DNA of 64,000 nucleotides from Wolfiporia cocos (taxonomy: Eukaryota > Basidiomycota > Agaricomycetes > Polyporales > Phaeolaceae), in NCBI GenBank assembly GCA_029448655.1, contig JACCLO010000004.1, positions 3,658,001 through 3,722,000 on the forward strand. The letters run 5' to 3'. Both the position numbers and the translations under genes were made by a program. Each line of letters opens with the position of its first letter. Position 1 is the stretch's first letter. Positions 61,733 to 64,000 of this stretch are shown piece after piece. Below the pieces are notes generated by a model that did not search any database, was not told the DNA's origin, and saw nothing but the letters and a program-made list of their open reading frames with translations.

Positions 61733-64000
61733 TCACCGTGAGTTGAAGAACCATGACGCCCGTTTCGCTGTAAATTGATGTAAGTGAACAGTCGGATGCG
61801 AAAGAGGGAACCCGCAAACCTCCGATACTAAAGAAGTATTGATAGCTAGTGAGTGCCGAGGCTATTATGAAAGAGAATGATCTGTACTGACCCTGTCTCC
61901 TCGTTCTGTACCCGTGTTAGAGGGTTGGCACTCGCTCCCACGGTCGGGCTCGTGCTGGTAGCAGCTGCGCTTGCGGCCGCACCTCCACCACCACGCAGAG
62001 GCTTGGCTATGCGGCCGAAGTTTAGCGGTGACGATGATGCGGTCTTTTGCGCTGTGATTGATGGCGAGTCAGTACGGCAGTACGGCATAATAATATAGGG
62101 TCCGATCATACCGCGTGCTTGATCAAGTCGCTCCTTCACAGCCGCTAATTGAGCTTCGAACTTCTGGTTCTGTGTCGCAAGTCGACGGTCCGCGTCCTGC
62201 AGCAGCGCCTCCAGATTCTGAATCCGCTCGTTCCGTGCAAGCAGTTTGCGCTCCGCGATTCCCGCCTCCTTCTTGAGAGCGGAGTTCTGGTCGACAAGCT
62301 GCCAATGATTTGCCAAGATATTAGCCGTTGAATTGGGACGAACGCAATTGAACTGACCTGCTTCTGGACCACGGTCAACTGCTCTAGGTTGCGCTCTAGG
62401 AATGCCATCTTCTTCTGTTGCGCCTTGCTGTTGCTGTTGCGGATAACATTGTTGTACTGCTCCTTGATTTCATCCAGCTGAATCTCCAGCTCGACAACCT
62501 ACCAATTCTTTGTCAGGAAAACGCACGTGTTATTGACTCCGATCCGAAGGCAATTCACCTTCTCGCAGCGGTTCTGAAGATCCCGCATGAGGGACTTCTT
62601 GACCCCATCAAACTCAGCAAGCTGGACGCTGATGGCCTTCCGGGTCCGCTCGAGATCCTGAGCGCTCTCAGCGAGATTCTTACCACCCTCGATTCCAGCT
62701 GACGTCACCGCGAATGCGCGCTGCGACAACGGGGTCAGTGCCGCGTACTGAAGGGTCCAACACCATTACCTTCAGCTCCTCATTAACGCTCTTCAGGCTA
62801 TCGATAGTCGCGTTCAGCGTTCGGATCTCGCCAGACCGGATCTCCAGCTGTTGCTTGAGATCCTGCACTTCGCTCAGGTGAGCATCGCGCTTAGCCGCAT
62901 ATTGCGTCTCCAGCTTGTTCTATTACTGACGTGAGCACTAGTCTGTCTGCACAGCACCGGGCATAATCACCTTGAGTTCGGCCATAGACTCGGCCACATC
63001 CACATTGCTGACTTCTTCATCATGGATCGTCTTCTCTGCGAGCGGGTATTAGAGATCAGCAATCAGAAGCCAGGAAGATAACGCACCAAGAAGCTCCTCG
63101 TACTCCGTCTCAAGAGCAGAGATGCGCGCCTCGAGCTCATCACGCCTCCGCGAGTTCATCTCGTTCTCCTCCTGGCTCTGCCTGAGACGGTCCACGGTCT
63201 CACGAACGAGCGCCTGGCCGTCAGCCAGCTGCCTGCGGACAGCGGCGATATCGTCTTGCGAGAGCGTCGAGACAGCAGCATCGGAGTCGATGGTGTCGAG
63301 CTTGGCAAGAAGTTGACGAAGCTGCTCGTCCTTCTCTGAGAAGGTGCCTTGCTACAAGTTATGGAGTTTATTAGTACAAATGCTCCCATATCCGAAGCAG
63401 GGTCCAACGTACGGCATCGAACTTAGCCATCATGAGGGCCATCTTCTCCTGCTTCCGCTTCTCTTTGTCCTCCGCAGACGCATCCTTCTGGGCTGCCTTG
63501 AGCTCAGATATCGTCTTCTTGAGCTCATCCAGCTCTGCCTTCGCATCCTGGTTTTGCTCCTTCAGGATGTCAATGGTAATGACGCTCTCCTTGTTGTCGT
63601 AGTCCAAACGCTCTACTTGCAGGCGAAGCTCGTTCAGCTGTCCGGACATCGCCTTGTTCTCCTACATTACATGACCCTCATTAGCGAATAGAATGCACAG
63701 GAAGATCAATCATCACAAACCTTCGACAGCGACGCTTCCTGCTCCTTCAGGAAGGCGAGCTCCTCCTTGAGCTCACCCACCAGCTTCTGCGCCGCGTTGA
63801 GGGCAGACTCCCTCTCTGCCAGCTGGTCGCTTAGCTCGTTCTCCCGCTTCAAGAATTCTTCGCGCTCATCCTTGTCCAACCCAACCACGGTAGGTGTCTG
63901 CGGTCGGCTGTCGGCATCGCCGCGAAGGCCCTCCAGCGTGGGGTTCACTGGGGTCATGCTGCGCGCGGAGGACGGCGTTGGGGATGTCGGTGCCCTCTTT
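61733..64000 (-). CDS. Conventional kinesin (kinesin-1) heavy chain, C-terminal part
   Basis: Partial; the motor and neck are beyond 64000. Exons 64000-63721 (continuing), 63661-63413, 63351-63087, 63035-62971, 62919-62770, 62720-62559, 62498-62358, 62298-62112, 62051-61892, 61827-61820, 61767-61733; 566 aa visible. After a Ser/Pro hinge (APTSPTPSSARS) comes a nearly continuous coiled coil (EEFLKRENELSDQLAERE onward). The fungal kinesin-1 tail follows: DQARAQKTASSSPLNFGRIAKPLRG, a Gly/Ala/Ser linker and a KRASWFFNSR end. IAKPLR corresponds to the autoinhibitory IAK motif that contacts the motor in the folded state. Kinesin-1 moves vesicles and mRNPs to microtubule plus ends. The intron at 62111-62052 is 60 nt, in frame and stop-free; the penultimate exon is only 8 nt. 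No KLC-binding assignment is made. Confidence 0.92.

Overview
The window is ordinary nuclear chromosome from a filamentous basidiomycete, most likely an Agaricomycete. The evidence is dense protein-coding genes on both strands, almost every one cut by many introns of about 45-65 nt with GTRNGN donors and CTNAN branch sites, GC-rich coding exons, and protein families typical of fungi (OS-9/Yos9, Sec66, Nse1, Kre2-type GT15, Sec16, a conventional kinesin with the fungal IAKPLR tail). I saw no rRNA, convincing tRNA, CRISPR array, prophage or intact transposon. I rebuilt exon structures by hand, checking that splice phases close and that conserved motifs are restored across junctions.

Layout. 1-2165: GC-rich leader without a credible gene. 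2166-5018 (+): HAL4/SAT4-type kinase. 5568-7322 (-): ER lectin OS-9/Yos9. 8145-8733 (+): small four-AT-hook protein. 9297-11242 (-): kynurenine 3-monooxygenase. 11243-13853: a 2.6 kb block without a recognisable gene. 13854-14847 (+): phosphatidylinositol synthase. 15171-18717 (+): AAA+ ATPase. 18827-28475: four minus-strand genes (NSE1, phosphatidylserine synthase, DNA primase large subunit, and a large disordered protein). 30102-34371 (+): USP7/Ubp15 deubiquitinase. 34634-35469 (-): Sec66. 36068-38331 (+): mitochondrial citrate synthase. 38682-40232 (-): unknown proline/glycine-rich protein. 40555-43116 (+): PP2A B56 subunit. 43864-45770 (+): GT15 mannosyltransferase. 45970-49819 (-): PI 4-kinase Pik1. 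49980-51182 (+): Ost3. 51366-56853 (-): Sec16. 57501-60682 (-): Pumilio-family RNA-binding protein. 61733-64000 (-): C-terminal part of kinesin-1, running off the window.

Functions group loosely. Many genes serve the secretory pathway: Sec66 (translocation), Ost3 (N-glycosylation), OS-9 (ERAD), Sec16 (COPII exit sites), Pik1 (Golgi PI4P) and the GT15 enzyme (Golgi mannosylation). PI synthase and PS synthase supply the lipids, and PI feeds Pik1. NSE1 and PRI2 are genome-maintenance genes about 2 kb apart, each with MluI-box (ACGCGT) motifs just upstream. I found no convincing new biological system. The most interesting items are at the level of gene structure: GC-AG introns, a possible GA-AG intron in PIK1, 8- and 10-nt microexons, an MCB cluster that argues for a later PRI2 start, and a 160-bp head-to-head promoter between PIK1 and OST3.
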